Positions 1-10,024 are shown, counted from the first letter of the stretch. The stretch: 64,000 bases of DNA from Methanothermococcus okinawensis IH1 (GCF_000179575.2 NC_015636.1:721495-785494), one strand, 5' to 3'. The notes: generated by a model from the letters alone, not told the origin. A program made the numbers and translations.

Positions 1-31
1 TTAAAATGGTATTATTACTAAAAGGGATAGA

Positions 32-2053
32 ATGGATGAAAAAAAGATAGAGCAGTTAAGGCCCTATATTGTCAATTATATAAGAAACTTCCATAGTGAC
101 GATATTATATCGGAAAAAGAAAGGGTAGTAATAGATTTAGAAAAATTATACAACTATGGGATAGTGGATTTTGTAGAATACATCTGTGAAAATCCATACG
201 GCGGATTAAAAATTATAGAAGAGGCATATTCAGAAGCATACTATGCACTAAAAAACGAAAATCCAAACTGCTCCATATCAATAAATAATATACCTAATGT
301 ATTCAAAAAATACAACAACAAATCCCTAACAATTAAAGACATTAAAAGTAGCACATTAGGAAAACTCATAGAATTTGAAGGAATTATTGTTTTAGCTACC
401 AAGATAAAATCAATATTAAAAAAAGCAGTATATGTATGCAATAACTGTGGAAATAGGGTTGTTATAAATATTGACAATCCTTATGAATATAATCCAGAAT
501 CCAAACCTTGTAATAATGAAAAATGCAATGGGACACTTCAATTGGTAGAAAATGAATCAGAATATATAGATTTTCAAGAATTAAAAGTCCAACAGCCGTT
601 AGATTTAATGGATGACCCAGAAGAACCTCCGAAATACATATCAGTATTTTTAGAAAATTCACCAGGCATATTCTGTGGAAGGGTAAAAATAATAGGAATT
701 CCCATCAAATATCAAAGTAGCAAAAAACTACCTATTTATGATATACATATAAGAGGATTAAATTGTGAAATAATAGATAACAGATTGGAAAGTGAGCTCA
801 GTGAAGAGGATATTGAAAATATAAAAAAAGTTGCCAAACATCCAAAGGTATTGGATATATTATCAAATGAGCTCATATCTGAGATAAAAGGATACGATAT
901 TATAAAAAAGGCCATATTTTTACAGCAGATAAAAGGGGTTAAAAAAGGTAATAAAAGGGCCGATAGCCATATACTTTTAATTACAGACCCAGGTATTGGA
1001 AAAAGTGTTATGTTAAGAAAAATAGCTGAGCTCCCGGGAAACTTATATGGTTCTGTAACCACGGCGTCGGGAGTTGGTTTAACCGCAGCAGTTGTACGAG
1101 AAAGAACAGAAATTGGAGATGATACCTGGGTTATAAAACCAGGTTTATTGGTTAAGGCAAATAAAGGGACTGCATGTATTGACGAGCTCACCGTTAATAA
1201 AGACCTTCAAAGTTTTGTGTTGGAGGCTATGGAAAGTCAGACAATCCACATCAATAAGGGGGGCATAAATACAAAACTTCCAGCAGAATGTGCAATTCTT
1301 GCTGCGTGTAATCCTAGATGGGGAAAATTTGACCCAAATGTTTCAATACCTGAACAGATAAATATACCTGCACCTATGTTGAGCAGATTTGACATAATAT
1401 TTCCAATAAAGGATGAGGTGGATAGAGCAAAGGACAAAGACATAGCAAAACATATTATAAATATCCATAGGAAATACTTAAAAGAGGATAAAGGCGAGGC
1501 AAAAAGTGAAAAAACCAAAATCAACGGTGTAGAAATTGACGATGAATTTATCATAAAATATATATTATACGCCAGACAAAAAAAACCAATTATATCAAAA
1601 AATGCAGAGGACATATTGATAGAGTATTACACAAATATGAGGAGGAGTTCTATACAAATAACAGCAAGACAGCTCGAAGCTGCAATTCGACTTGCCGAAG
1701 CTCATGCAAAGGTGAAATTAAAAGATGTTGTAGATGAAGAGGATGCAAAAGAGGCTATAAATATAATAATGGAATCACTAAAAGAGATAGCTTATGACCC
1801 AGAAACTGGTATGATTGATATAGGTAAGATTACAGGAGAATCAAACAAAGACAGAAATAAAATGAAAGAACTATATTCGATTATCAAAAAACTTTCAGAA
1901 AAGAACAGTGAAGGATTGGTGTTATTTGAAGACATATTAGAAGAAACCAAAAAGAAGGGAATGGATGAGGAGGAAACAGAAAATATTATTAAAAAATTAT
2001 TGAAAAGAGGAGATATTGACGAACCAAGAAATGGAAAATATCGGATTATATAA
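32..2053 (+). CDS. mcm: MCM replicative DNA helicase
   Basis: A 673-residue minichromosome maintenance ATPase, the hexameric helicase that unwinds DNA at archaeal forks. An N-terminal OB/zinc region has a four-Cys site (CNNCG near residue 137 and a CNNEKC pair about 25 residues later). The AAA+ core follows with Walker A TDPGIGKS near residue 320, Walker B ACIDELT near 382, sensor-1 LAACNPRWG near 430 and the arginine-finger motif LSRFDIIF near 452. The C-terminus is a winged-helix-like tail. The Walker B motif reads IDEL where most MCMs have IDEF. The start is the ATG that follows GGGATAGA. Methanococcales often carry several MCM paralogues, so this need not be the only one. It lies next to an Orc-like gene and a candidate origin. 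Confidence 0.95.
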   Translation: MDEKKIEQLRPYIVNYIRNFHSDDIISEKERVVIDLEKLYNYGIVDFVEYICENPYGGLKIIEEAYSEAYYALKNENPNCSISINNIPNVFKKYNNKSLTIKDIKSSTLGKLIEFEGIIVLATKIKSILKKAVYVCNNCGNRVVINIDNPYEYNPESKPCNNEKCNGTLQLVENESEYIDFQELKVQQPLDLMDDPEEPPKYISVFLENSPGIFCGRVKIIGIPIKYQSSKKLPIYDIHIRGLNCEIIDNRLESELSEEDIENIKKVAKHPKVLDILSNELISEIKGYDIIKKAIFLQQIKGVKKGNKRADSHILLITDPGIGKSVMLRKIAELPGNLYGSVTTASGVGLTAAVVRERTEIGDDTWVIKPGLLVKANKGTACIDELTVNKDLQSFVLEAMESQTIHINKGGINTKLPAECAILAACNPRWGKFDPNVSIPEQINIPAPMLSRFDIIFPIKDEVDRAKDKDIAKHIINIHRKYLKEDKGEAKSEKTKINGVEIDDEFIIKYILYARQKKPIISKNAEDILIEYYTNMRRSSIQITARQLEAAIRLAEAHAKVKLKDVVDEEDAKEAINIIMESLKEIAYDPETGMIDIGKITGESNKDRNKMKELYSIIKKLSEKNSEGLVLFEDILEETKKKGMDEEETENIIKKLLKRGDIDEPRNGKYRII

Positions 2054-2174
2054 TCATATATAAAAATTAAAAAAATATAATAAATAATAATATACAATAA
2101 ATAATAAAATAGATTAAATTAAATCATGTATTAAATCTATTACATATATACATATAAGAATAACTGGGATAATA

Positions 2175-3224
2175 ATGGACATAATATATCAAACTGCATC
2201 GGATTTTTTAACAAATGATTTATGGGTTATGCCAACAGATAGGAATATACTTGAATTGGATGAAAGTGGGGAACTTAAAGCATCCAACAACATTCCAGTT
2301 TTAAGGGTGCTTGCAACACCATCTTTAAAAAAAACAATTAGTAGGTTAGTTTATACTATAAAAGATAAAATGGTTTTATTTAAAAATAAAGAGGAAGATA
2401 TTAATTTAAACATATTTAAATATTTAAATAAAATATATTTTAATACACCAAACAAAAATTATTATAGAGCAAAAAAAGCATGGTATCGATTCATTGGAGA
2501 TTTATTTGAAGATATCAACAATTGGAATTTTAAAAAGGTAATGTCTAAAACAATAATATTACTTAAAATATTAAAACCACTGTTGGTATTTGATGTTCAT
2601 GATGTATCAAAATGGAATCATATAGAAGGTTTTAAAAAATTTATAAACACGCTCCGCAAGCATAATATAAATATTATAATAAGATGCCCTGTTGAATCCA
2701 CAAACTATGTAAAAAAAACTTTTGAAAACATTAAAATAAATAATATTGCTGTGATGAAATACTACGGAAAATCAAATGGATATAATATTTCAACAAAAGT
2801 GGCAGAATATCTATTAAAAATATCCAATGGAAATATAAATATTTTAAAATTAATATTGAGGTATTCAAAAAGAGATTTAAAAACATTGCGTGATTTAAAA
2901 ATACCTTGGTTAAAAATAATTCCATCAATTGTTCCAAAAAAATATAAAAAAATAATGGAAATAGCATGCAATATAAAAAAATTTAACATAAACTGTATTA
3001 ATAACTATTTAGATTTAAAGATACCAACAATATACGCTTATTTAAGTGATTTAGTGGATATGAAACTTCTAAAAAAGAGAAGAATCGGGAAAAACTTAGT
3101 ATATAAATTAAATCTTGATAAAGAAGAGTTATTCCAAATAATAAAAAACATCGATTATAAGGACTTACATTATAGTGTCTTTTTAGAATCTCAGCAAAAT
3201 TATAAGTTTCGACTTTTCGGATGA
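2175..3224 (+). CDS. Unknown protein with C-terminal winged helix, possibly a degenerate AAA+/Orc-like protein
   Basis: I do not recognise this 349-residue protein. The middle has a strand followed by acidic residues (LLVFDVHDVSKW, near 138) that resembles a Walker B strand, and a later helix (GNINILKLILRYS, near 226) recalls an AAA+ lid, but I see no P-loop. The last 90 residues look like a winged helix (LKIPTIYAYLSDLVDMKLLKKRRIGKNLVYKL). The gene is very Lys/Asn/Ile-rich. It sits between MCM and the A+T-rich repeat region and its last codons contain a TTTCGACTTTTCGG repeat. A role in replication initiation is inferred from position only; a transcription regulator is equally possible. Confidence 0.6.
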   Translation: MDIIYQTASDFLTNDLWVMPTDRNILELDESGELKASNNIPVLRVLATPSLKKTISRLVYTIKDKMVLFKNKEEDINLNIFKYLNKIYFNTPNKNYYRAKKAWYRFIGDLFEDINNWNFKKVMSKTIILLKILKPLLVFDVHDVSKWNHIEGFKKFINTLRKHNINIIIRCPVESTNYVKKTFENIKINNIAVMKYYGKSNGYNISTKVAEYLLKISNGNINILKLILRYSKRDLKTLRDLKIPWLKIIPSIVPKKYKKIMEIACNIKKFNINCINNYLDLKIPTIYAYLSDLVDMKLLKKRRIGKNLVYKLNLDKEELFQIIKNIDYKDLHYSVFLESQQNYKFRLFG

Positions 3225-3371
3225 TGTGCTATTTTATCGAATAATAAATAACATTGTTTTTTTATTAAAAAATGTGTTTTGTGCATATTTGTGGCATAAC
3301 ATTATTTTTACAATATGGTTCTAAAATTATATAATAAGAAATTAAGTATATAAATAATTTTCTTAAAAGTG

Positions 3372-3386
3372 TTTCGAGTTTTCGAG
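3372..3386 (+). repeat. Origin-type repeat, forward copy
   Basis: The sequence TTTCGAGTTTTCGAG forms two half-repeats of TTTCGAG spaced 8 bp apart. The same unit recurs at 3207-3220 (TTTCGACTTTTCGG), inverted at 3727-3740, and as a triple array at 4844-4868. A role as initiator-binding site is inferred. Confidence 0.55.
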
Positions 3387-3726
3387 CTTAATGTATATAT
3401 GAAAAATAAAAATGTATATCCAAAAATAAAAAAACAAAATTATTCCAAATGTTTTATATTATATTATTTTTCTGCTCTTAATGTGGTTATTATTAATAAA
3501 AAATTTGCTATATGATGTAATATAATTTTATAAATTATTATATATCATAAATTAAATAAATACATCATAAATAACTAAAATAACTGATAAAAACTACTAT
3601 TTTTTATGTTGGTTTAATATATTGCTACTTATCCAAAATATAAGCGTTTTTCATCGAATAATTTTCTACGAATAATTAAAAATTATAATTTTCTTAGACA
3701 CTTTCCAAACCTATACATACATTACG

Positions 3727-3740
3727 CTCGAAAACCCGAA
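3727..3740 (-). repeat. Origin-type repeat, inverted copy
   Basis: Read on the minus strand this is TTCGGGTTTTCGAG, one mismatch from the forward copy at 3373-3386. The two face each other across about 340 bp of A+T-rich DNA. A looser inverted relative (TTCGGGTCTTTTCGAAA on the minus strand) lies inside the adjacent gene near 3982-3998. Confidence 0.55.
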
Positions 3741-3746
3741 TTACTA

Positions 3747-4265
3747 CTATTTTTGATTATCATAATACTTTTTCAGATAGTTAATATGCCTACAATCAGA
3801 GGATTGGCATGCTACACACCACCATGTACCAGTTTTTGATTTAAAAACTGTTGATATCTCTTTTCCGTCTTCATCGTAAAATTTAAATGAGATTCCACCA
3901 AATTCATCGGTTAATTTCTTTATTTCAAAACCTATTCTATTCACAGGGTAATACTTAGTTCTAAATTTCTTTTTCGAGAGACTTTCGAAAAGACCCGAAA
4001 AACTAAGGTCAAATATTTCAGGGCATACTCTCTTTAAAATTGCAATTCCTTTTGTAGTTAATGAGTATAATACTTTATGACCATTTCTATCCCTTTTACT
4101 TAAATTTAAAGCAGTACAAAGTCTTAAAAATTGTGATGGAATGCCCTTAGATACTTTTAGGTTTTCGGTTATTTGCTGGGGATAGGCTGTGCCACGAATT
4201 AACACATAATGCAAAATCAACTTTCTTAGGGGAGTAGATACTGTTTTATTTATGATGTATTCCAT
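3747..4265 (-). CDS. HTH protein with C-terminal SWIM-like zinc motif
   Basis: This 172-residue protein has an N-terminal winged-helix domain (LRKLILHYVLIRGTAYPQQI, then a recognition-helix region and LYSLTTKGIAILKRV). It ends in WWCVACQSSDCRHINYL, which has the C-x2-C-x4-C-x-H pattern of a SWIM-type or similar zinc-binding motif. Both parts suggest DNA binding. It is transcribed leftward between the two repeat-bearing spacers, so it lies inside the presumed origin region and its own sequence contains one of the repeats. I do not recognise an orthologue with a known role; a regulator or origin-associated factor is inferred from position. Confidence 0.6.
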   Translation of the reverse strand: MEYIINKTVSTPLRKLILHYVLIRGTAYPQQITENLKVSKGIPSQFLRLCTALNLSKRDRNGHKVLYSLTTKGIAILKRVCPEIFDLSFSGLFESLSKKKFRTKYYPVNRIGFEIKKLTDEFGGISFKFYDEDGKEISTVFKSKTGTWWCVACQSSDCRHINYLKKYYDNQK

Positions 4266-4955
4266 TATATCACCCTTTTTTTATAAATTAAGTGCTAATA
4301 ATTTATAATTTATAATTTAATAAATTGTTAAATGCTATTTACTATATTATATCATTAGATTCATTTAACGATTTTTTTACATCGTGATTTATTATAAAAT
4401 TCCATCCTATATATATTTTTTTATTGGATTATTAGTTTGTATCTAAGTTTTTATTTAATATTTTAATTTATTAGCAATTTATATTTTTTATTTTTTTATT
4501 TTATAATATATATTATGTTTTATATTGTATTATATTATTTATTCATAGTTATTTATATTATAAATATTGTATTCACGATTTTAATTTTAGTATATATACT
4601 AAAAATACAATTAAAAAAAACTTTATAATCATAGTGATAGTTTATATACTTTTTAAATTTTTATTAAAGTTATTTTTATAGCATTTTTGAGAATGTATTT
4701 TAAATATTTTTTAATTTTAATAATATATTCACATTTTAATTTATTTTAATCTTTTTATTCACATTTTAATTAATTTAGGGATAGTATTCATATATTCATA
4801 TAATTAGATATATATAATAATAGATATATATACTACTAAGGAGTTTCGGAATTTCGGAGTTTTCGAATAAATAAATGCTCAAAATATTAGAAATATCCGA
4901 AAAGTATAAAAACAGGTTATGCACTAAGATGATATACTCTAATATTGGTGGTATT
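4266..4955. other. A+T-rich spacer upstream of the Orc-like gene
   Basis: About 690 bp without a convincing gene, almost entirely A and T between 4266 and 4830. It contains a purine/TATA-rich stretch near 4805-4835 that could hold the promoter of the Orc-like gene, and at 4844-4868 three tandem copies of TTTCGGA/TTTCGAA spaced 8-9 bp. An upstream in-frame ATG at 4875 lacks a ribosome-binding site and is not used here as the start. Confidence 0.45.
4844..4868 (+). repeat. Triple TTTCGGA/TTTCGAA array near the Orc-like gene start
   Basis: Three units (TTTCGGA at 4844, TTTCGGA at 4852, TTTCGAA at 4862) lie about 90 bp before the start codon of the Orc-like gene and belong to the same repeat family as 3372 and 3727. 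Placement between promoter and gene could allow autoregulation by the initiator; this is inference. Confidence 0.5.
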
Positions 4956-6188
4956 ATGTTGGACCCTATTGAATTTATACAAAATGCTTCATCAATAACA
5001 AAAAAATCAATGAATAGATTAAAATTAAAGGCTAATCCTTTTTCCGAAAAACCCATAAGAGGCAATACTAAGTTCTTTGTAGGTAGGACCACAGAATTGA
5101 TGGAAATTGCTGATATATTGGGTGCTGCTCAGTATGGTAGTGTTGCCAATGCAGCCATAGTAGGGACAAAGGGAATTGGGAAGAGTTCACTTTTGAATGT
5201 AATATACTATGCAGCAAAGCGACAGAATCACTGGGCTGTGGAATTGGAAGCATCCCAAATTACACCGAGACAATTTTTAATACAATTAATGCATGGAATT
5301 ATAAGGGACAATTTATTTACTATGGATGGCACATTATCAACGGATTATTTGGAACACTCTCAAAAGATAATAGATATATATAGAAGATTGGATTCATATT
5401 CTGATAAAACTCCTGTTCATTACCCAAGGGAAAAAATAGAAAGGGATTTGGATTATCTCCTAAATAATGTAAAAGAAGATGGTAAATTATGTATAATATT
5501 AATTGATGAAGCAGACCAATTTGCTAGAAAAGGATGTTTAAGACTTTTACAATTTTTCCACTCATTTTTGTATGAAGATGGTATTTTGGCGTTTTTTGCT
5601 GGTTCTCCTACACTTATGGAAAATTTAACTAAGGTATCACCTGCAATGAGGGATAGATTACCTAAAATAATAAACATGCCTCCATTATCAAACGAAGAAT
5701 CTTATGATTTAATACTGAGAAGATTGAAAGATGCTCAAATTCCCAAAGCGAAAGATTATGAACCATTCACAGAAAATGCAGTGGATGTGATTGTTGAAGA
5801 ATGTGATGGTATCCCAAGGAAGATAATTATGACCTGCTCAGAGGCCATATCCATAGGTCTGAAAAAAGGATTGAATGAGATAGACGAGGATATTGTTAAA
5901 ATGGCTATGAAAAAATTGGGAATAAGTGTAGGCCATCAAATCCTAAATCATTTAACACCAGCTCAATCAAAAATCGTTAAAGCACTGGCAAGTTTTGGAG
6001 GAAAATCAACAGTAACTGAGCTCGCAAAAGTTTTAAATAATTCACCAGGTACTGTGGGAACCCATCTTTCAGATATATATGAAATGGGATATATCTATAA
6101 AGAACGCTCTGGAAATAATGTATATTATATGTTATCAAAAGAATTAAATGATGTTTTAATAGATAAGGATAATGAGGATTTGGATTAA
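4956..6188 (+). CDS. Divergent Orc1/Cdc6-like AAA+ ATPase, candidate replication initiator
   Basis: A 410-residue P-loop ATPase of the Orc1/Cdc6/STAND type. It starts with an NPFSEKP...FFVGR box typical of this class, then Walker A VGTKGIGKSS, Walker B CIILIDEADQF and a sensor-like FFAGSPTLM. An AAA+ lid follows (CDGIPRKIIMTCSEAI) and a C-terminal winged helix (STVTELAKVLNNSPGTVGTHLSDIYEMGYI). I chose the ATG at 4956 because GGTGGT precedes it at 4947-4952; an in-frame ATG at 4875 has no such site. Methanococcales lack a classical Cdc6, and the distant homologue next to mptA (MJ0774 in M. jannaschii, from memory) has been proposed to fill the role. The neighbouring MCM and repeats fit this. 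Confidence 0.72.
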   Translation: MLDPIEFIQNASSITKKSMNRLKLKANPFSEKPIRGNTKFFVGRTTELMEIADILGAAQYGSVANAAIVGTKGIGKSSLLNVIYYAAKRQNHWAVELEASQITPRQFLIQLMHGIIRDNLFTMDGTLSTDYLEHSQKIIDIYRRLDSYSDKTPVHYPREKIERDLDYLLNNVKEDGKLCIILIDEADQFARKGCLRLLQFFHSFLYEDGILAFFAGSPTLMENLTKVSPAMRDRLPKIINMPPLSNEESYDLILRRLKDAQIPKAKDYEPFTENAVDVIVEECDGIPRKIIMTCSEAISIGLKKGLNEIDEDIVKMAMKKLGISVGHQILNHLTPAQSKIVKALASFGGKSTVTELAKVLNNSPGTVGTHLSDIYEMGYIYKERSGNNVYYMLSKELNDVLIDKDNEDLD

Positions 6189-6306
6189 TCCTTATTAGTA
6201 TAATATAAAATAAAAAATCCTAAGATATACCTAAGATATTATATATTATATCATAAATAAATCAAATTATAAACAGTAATATTAAATATTAAAAAATGGT
6301 GAGTCT

Positions 6307-7248
6307 ATGTTTTGTGATGTTCAAGCAACAGAACCAGATATAAAAGTTTCTCTTACAAGGGTTGGTGTAACCAATCTGAAAAAACTTGTTAAAATAACGA
6401 GAGAGTCTAAAAGACCCATAATATTACTACCAACTTTTGAAGTTTTTGTGGATTTACCGAGCTCCCAAAAAGGAATACATATGTCGAGAAGTCCTGAGGT
6501 AATTGAGGAGGTAATAGAAAATCTTGTCAATAAAGAAACCTATGGTATAGAGGAGCTCTCAGTGGATATTGTAAAAAAACTTTTTGAAAGGCATGAATAT
6601 GCCAGCAGGGCTGAAGTTCTAATGCACAGCGACTATATGATGGAAGAAAAATCGCCGATAACTAAGAAAAAATCTCAGGAAATCTGTAAGATTATTGGGA
6701 GAGCATACGGTATAAAGGATTCAGAAGGCAACATTGTTATCAAAAAAATGGTGGGTGCAGAAGTTGTTGGTATTACCGCATGTCCCTGTGCTCAGAATCT
6801 TTTAAAAGAAAAAGCAGTCAATAATTTAAAGGAAAAAGGATTTTCAGATGAGGATATTGCTAAAATATTGGATTCAGTTGCCATTGCAACCCATAATCAA
6901 AGGGGTATTGGAACTATAATGATTGAAGTACCTGATGGTTATGATATAAGCATAAGCACAATTATAGATATTATCAAAAAATCCATGAGTGGAGAAGTGT
7001 ATGAATTATTAAAAAGGGTTGATGAAGGTTATGTTGTGGAGATGGCACATAAAAATCCAAAATTTGTTGAAGATTGTGCAAGGGCGATGATTAAGCAGGT
7101 TGTTGATGAATTTAGCTACCTTCCAGATGATACTGAGGTTTTGGTTAGGCAGGTAAATAAAGAAAGTATTCATAGACATGATGCTTTTGCAGAGAGATAC
7201 TCCAAAATGGGTGATTTAAGGGCTGAATTAAAATTAAATAATAAATAA
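6307..7248 (+). CDS. mptA: GTP cyclohydrolase MptA
   Basis: A 313-residue member of the archaeal GTP cyclohydrolase family related to FolE2. It catalyses the first pterin step of tetrahydromethanopterin synthesis, converting GTP to 7,8-dihydroneopterin 2',3'-cyclic phosphate with Fe(II). Diagnostic stretches are FVDLPSSQKGIHMSRSPEV near 50, the metal/substrate Cys motif GITACPCAQNL near 155 and the C-terminal NKESIHRHDAFAER, all conserved in the family; the length is also typical. The ATG at 6307 follows GGTGAG. It stands alone between the Orc-like gene and an ATP-grasp gene in a block conserved in Methanocaldococcus. Confidence 0.93.
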   Translation: MFCDVQATEPDIKVSLTRVGVTNLKKLVKITRESKRPIILLPTFEVFVDLPSSQKGIHMSRSPEVIEEVIENLVNKETYGIEELSVDIVKKLFERHEYASRAEVLMHSDYMMEEKSPITKKKSQEICKIIGRAYGIKDSEGNIVIKKMVGAEVVGITACPCAQNLLKEKAVNNLKEKGFSDEDIAKILDSVAIATHNQRGIGTIMIEVPDGYDISISTIIDIIKKSMSGEVYELLKRVDEGYVVEMAHKNPKFVEDCARAMIKQVVDEFSYLPDDTEVLVRQVNKESIHRHDAFAERYSKMGDLRAELKLNNK

Positions 7249-7401
7249 TAGTAATAATGGTTATATTCATATATTTATACATTATTTTATTTAATCTTAT
7301 TTTTCTATCTATTTATCTACATTATATTATTTTAGCATATTATTTATTTTTATTTTATACATTTTATTAATTTTATTTAATATTTAATTTAATGTGGTAT
7401 T

Positions 7402-8616
7402 ATGAAAGTGCTTGTTGTTGGAGTAAATACCAGACCTGTTGTAAATTCTGCTAAAAAATTAGGATATGAGGTCTATTCTGTTTCATATTATCACCCAGCT
7501 GATTTAAAGGCAGATAAATGCGAATACCTCATAAATGATAAATATCATGGGCATTTTAAGGATAATTATGATGAGAGAAAATTAATATCCATAGCCAATA
7601 ATTATGTGGATGATGTAGATTATATATTCCTTTGTTCAGGTATATTTGAGGGTAAGTATTCAAAAACACCAGATTGGGATGTTGTTGGAAATTCCCCAAA
7701 AAAGATTAAAAGGATGAGTGATAAATATTACATTACAAAAAAACTAAAAAATTTAGGGTATAATGTTCCTACAACATATCTTGCCCATAATTACACTCAA
7801 CTTGAAAAATATCTATATAATTTAAAATCCATTGTTGTAAAACCACCCTGTGGAAGTGGAGGTATAAATGTTCATACTATATCTTTAAATACTTTTAATG
7901 ACAAAATATATTATTTGCTGAAAAATTTAGAATATCCTGTAATTGTTCAAGAAATGATAAATTCAGATAGTTATAGTGCCTCATTCGTAGGTTCAGATTT
8001 TATTACATTTAATAAACAGATTATTAAAAATAACATGTATATTGGAAATATAACTCCTTATGTCCCAACTTTAAAAATAGATAAAAATAGTAAATATGGT
8101 AAAAACGGCAATAGTAGTAAGTATAATAATAGTAATAGTAATAAATGTAATAGCCATGATAACGGAGCTCATATTATAAATTCATTTCAAGAAATTATAG
8201 AATCTTTTGAGTTATCTGGAATGAATGGTATTGATTTTATGATTAAAAACGGAGCTCCCATTATCATTGAAATAAATCCTAGGATATTGGGAACTTTTGA
8301 AACAATAGAATTGTCGTCAAATAAAAATCTTGTAAAATATATATTAGAGCATTCAAATTCAAAAAACCAAGGAGTTTCACAGGGTAATATAAAATATAGT
8401 GAAATAATAAAGCCAAAGGTTCAATACATAAAAAGAATACTGTTTGCAGAAAAAAGACTTATAAGCTATATTAAAAAACAGCAAAATATTTTTGATATTC
8501 CAATGTATGGTGCAACAATTGAAAAAAATGAACCAATAGCAACAGTAATTGGAAAAAATAATAGTAATGAAATAAGCAAGGCGATTGATAGTATCTCAAA
8601 GATGGTGGTTATATGA
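7402..8616 (+). CDS. ATP-grasp ligase of unknown substrate
   Basis: A 404-residue ATP-grasp enzyme. The N-terminus is a Rossmann-like pre-ATP-grasp domain ([22 protein letters not shown]). The ATP-grasp core has the lysine strand [15 protein letters not shown] near 148 and the metal-ligand strand [16 protein letters not shown] near 290. Between them, around residues 225-255, is an Asn/Ser/Lys-rich low-complexity insert encoded by AAT/AGT triplets at about 8083-8160, probably a surface loop. Such enzymes join a carboxylate to an amine or thiol with ATP; the substrate is not evident. Its stop overlaps the start of the TFE gene (ATGA), so the two are probably cotranscribed. Confidence 0.8.
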   Translation: MKVLVVGVNTRPVVNSAKKLGYEVYSVSYYHPADLKADKCEYLINDKYHGHFKDNYDERKLISIANNYVDDVDYIFLCSGIFEGKYSKTPDWDVVGNSPKKIKRMSDKYYITKKLKNLGYNVPTTYLAHNYTQLEKYLYNLKSIVVKPPCGSGGINVHTISLNTFNDKIYYLLKNLEYPVIVQEMINSDSYSASFVGSDFITFNKQIIKNNMYIGNITPYVPTLKIDKNSKYGKNGNSSKYNNSNSNKCNSHDNGAHIINSFQEIIESFELSGMNGIDFMIKNGAPIIIEINPRILGTFETIELSSNKNLVKYILEHSNSKNQGVSQGNIKYSEIIKPKVQYIKRILFAEKRLISYIKKQQNIFDIPMYGATIEKNEPIATVIGKNNSNEISKAIDSISKMVVI

Positions 8617-9212
8617 AATTAAACAAAGAAGACATATACAACATGCTTGATAATCCATTAGTTCAGCAAGTTTTACTTGAAATATTAAATGATGATACAA
8701 GTGGATTTGATGTTTTGGCTGTGCTTATAGAATTGGAAGAAGTTACCGATGATGAGATTTCAAGGCAGTTGGATTTAAAATTAAATACTGTTAGAAAGTT
8801 GTTGTATAAGCTATATGATGCGAGACTTGTGGATTACGACCGAGAAAAAGATGAAGAAACAAACTGGTATACCTATACATGGAAACCAGCCCTTGAAAAA
8901 CTACCTTCACTTGTTAGGAAGAAGACTCAACATGTATTAAAAGAACTTAAAGAGCAGTTAATTGTTGAAGAAAATAACATGTTTTTTTACTGTCCAAACT
9001 GCGAATTTAAATATACCTTTGAAGAAGCCATGGATTATGGATTTAGATGTCCTCAATGTGGTGGGATTCTTAAAGAATATAATAATAAAAATGATATAAA
9101 GATAATTAAGGAACAGATAAAATTCTTAGAAGATGAATTACGATTAAATCCATTATTTTCTACTTCAGAAGGGATAAAAAACCAGAAACGAGATAAAGTA
9201 GCAGTCGTTTAA
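8613..9212 (+). CDS. tfe: Transcription initiation factor E alpha subunit (TFE)
   Basis: A 199-residue archaeal homologue of TFIIE-alpha, which helps RNA polymerase open promoters with TBP and TFB. The N-terminal winged helix ([39 protein letters not shown]) is followed by a coiled-coil stretch and a C-terminal zinc ribbon with CPNC near 129 and CPQCGG near 149. The length is slightly above the usual 160-180 because of a Lys/Asn-rich tail. The start overlaps the stop of the ATP-grasp gene by 4 nt. Confidence 0.92.
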   Translation: MKLNKEDIYNMLDNPLVQQVLLEILNDDTSGFDVLAVLIELEEVTDDEISRQLDLKLNTVRKLLYKLYDARLVDYDREKDEETNWYTYTWKPALEKLPSLVRKKTQHVLKELKEQLIVEENNMFFYCPNCEFKYTFEEAMDYGFRCPQCGGILKEYNNKNDIKIIKEQIKFLEDELRLNPLFSTSEGIKNQKRDKVAVV

Positions 9213-9337
9213 TTAAGTAATGTATAAATTTATAATTATAATTTAAATTTGCGAAAATTATTTTTTATGTTATTTTTACAATAATAAGTATATAGATACA
9301 CCACTATGGCAAAGAGAATAATTTTTTTGGTGATTAT

Positions 9338-10024
9338 ATGGATAACTCTTTTTTTAATATATTGGAGGGGCTCCCCAATGATATTAAATATATATTTAAT
9401 TCCTCAAAAATGGATGATGGTGAAAAATTATTAATTTCTGATATTCCTATATTCAATAGTCCTGAATTCATAAAATCCTATAATCTTTTATCAAAATTAT
9501 GTGAAAAAAATGTAGTTATGCATTGTTTGGCGGTATCTGTATATGTATATGAGCTCGGTTCTAAAATAAAAAATAAGGGACATAATATCAATCTTGAATT
9601 GGCAGTTATAGGAGCTCTTCTGCATGATATAGGGAGAAGTAAAACACATGATATAAGGCATGGTATAGAGGGGGGGCATATATTAAGGCAATATAATTTT
9701 GATGAAAGGCTTGCCTTAATTGCTGAAAGACATATTGGTGCAGGAATTCCAAAAAATGAAGCTGCTGAATTGGGACTTCCAGAGAAGGATTATATACCTC
9801 TTACTTTGGAAGAAAAGCTTGTAGCACACTGTGATAATCTAATAAGTGGAACAAAACGAGTGGATATAGATTTTGTAGTAAATAAATTTAAAAATAGGAT
9901 GGGTGTTGATGGTGAAGGACTTAATAATATAAAAAATAATAAAAATAATAAGAATCAACATTTACCTCCTGTTATAATCCGTATTTTGAATTTAAATAAT
10001 GAAATAAATAATTTATTAATTTAA
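9338..10024 (+). CDS. HD-domain phosphohydrolase family protein
   Basis: A 228-residue HD-superfamily protein. The metal-binding residues are visible: H in VVMHCLAVSVYVYELG near 60, the HD pair in GALLHDIGRSKTHDIRH near 93, and the downstream H in AERHIGAGIP near 130. It resembles the archaeal TIGR00295 group, whose substrate I do not know. The C-terminal 35 residues are Asn/Lys-rich low complexity. The gene follows TFE after a 125-bp gap that holds a possible TATA-like stretch, and it ends 4 nt into the 3' end of the convergent pilus gene. Confidence 0.72.
   Translation: MDNSFFNILEGLPNDIKYIFNSSKMDDGEKLLISDIPIFNSPEFIKSYNLLSKLCEKNVVMHCLAVSVYVYELGSKIKNKGHNINLELAVIGALLHDIGRSKTHDIRHGIEGGHILRQYNFDERLALIAERHIGAGIPKNEAAELGLPEKDYIPLTLEEKLVAHCDNLISGTKRVDIDFVVNKFKNRMGVDGEGLNNIKNNKNNKNQHLPPVIIRILNLNNEINNLLI

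Larger units (their letters stand above)
3225..3746. other. Candidate replication origin (A+T-rich spacer with inverted TTCGAG repeats)
   Basis: This 522-bp gene-free stretch is extremely A+T-rich and carries repeats centred on TTCGAGTTTTCGAG: a forward copy at 3373-3386 and a 13/14 match in inverted orientation at 3727-3740, plus TCGAATAATs near 3237 and 3653. Inverted initiator-binding repeats flanking an A+T-rich unwinding region are the usual plan of archaeal origins. The neighbours are MCM upstream and an Orc1/Cdc6-like gene downstream, and the orc-like/mptA gene pair matches the neighbourhood proposed for the M. jannaschii origin. That this is the functional oriC is inference. Confidence 0.5.

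Noticed and set aside
2731-2989. Two leftward hydrophobic frames inside the winged-helix gene
   Set aside because: Shadows of an A+T-rich coding region; reverse-complement Lys/Asn codons always give Phe/Leu/Ile-rich frames.
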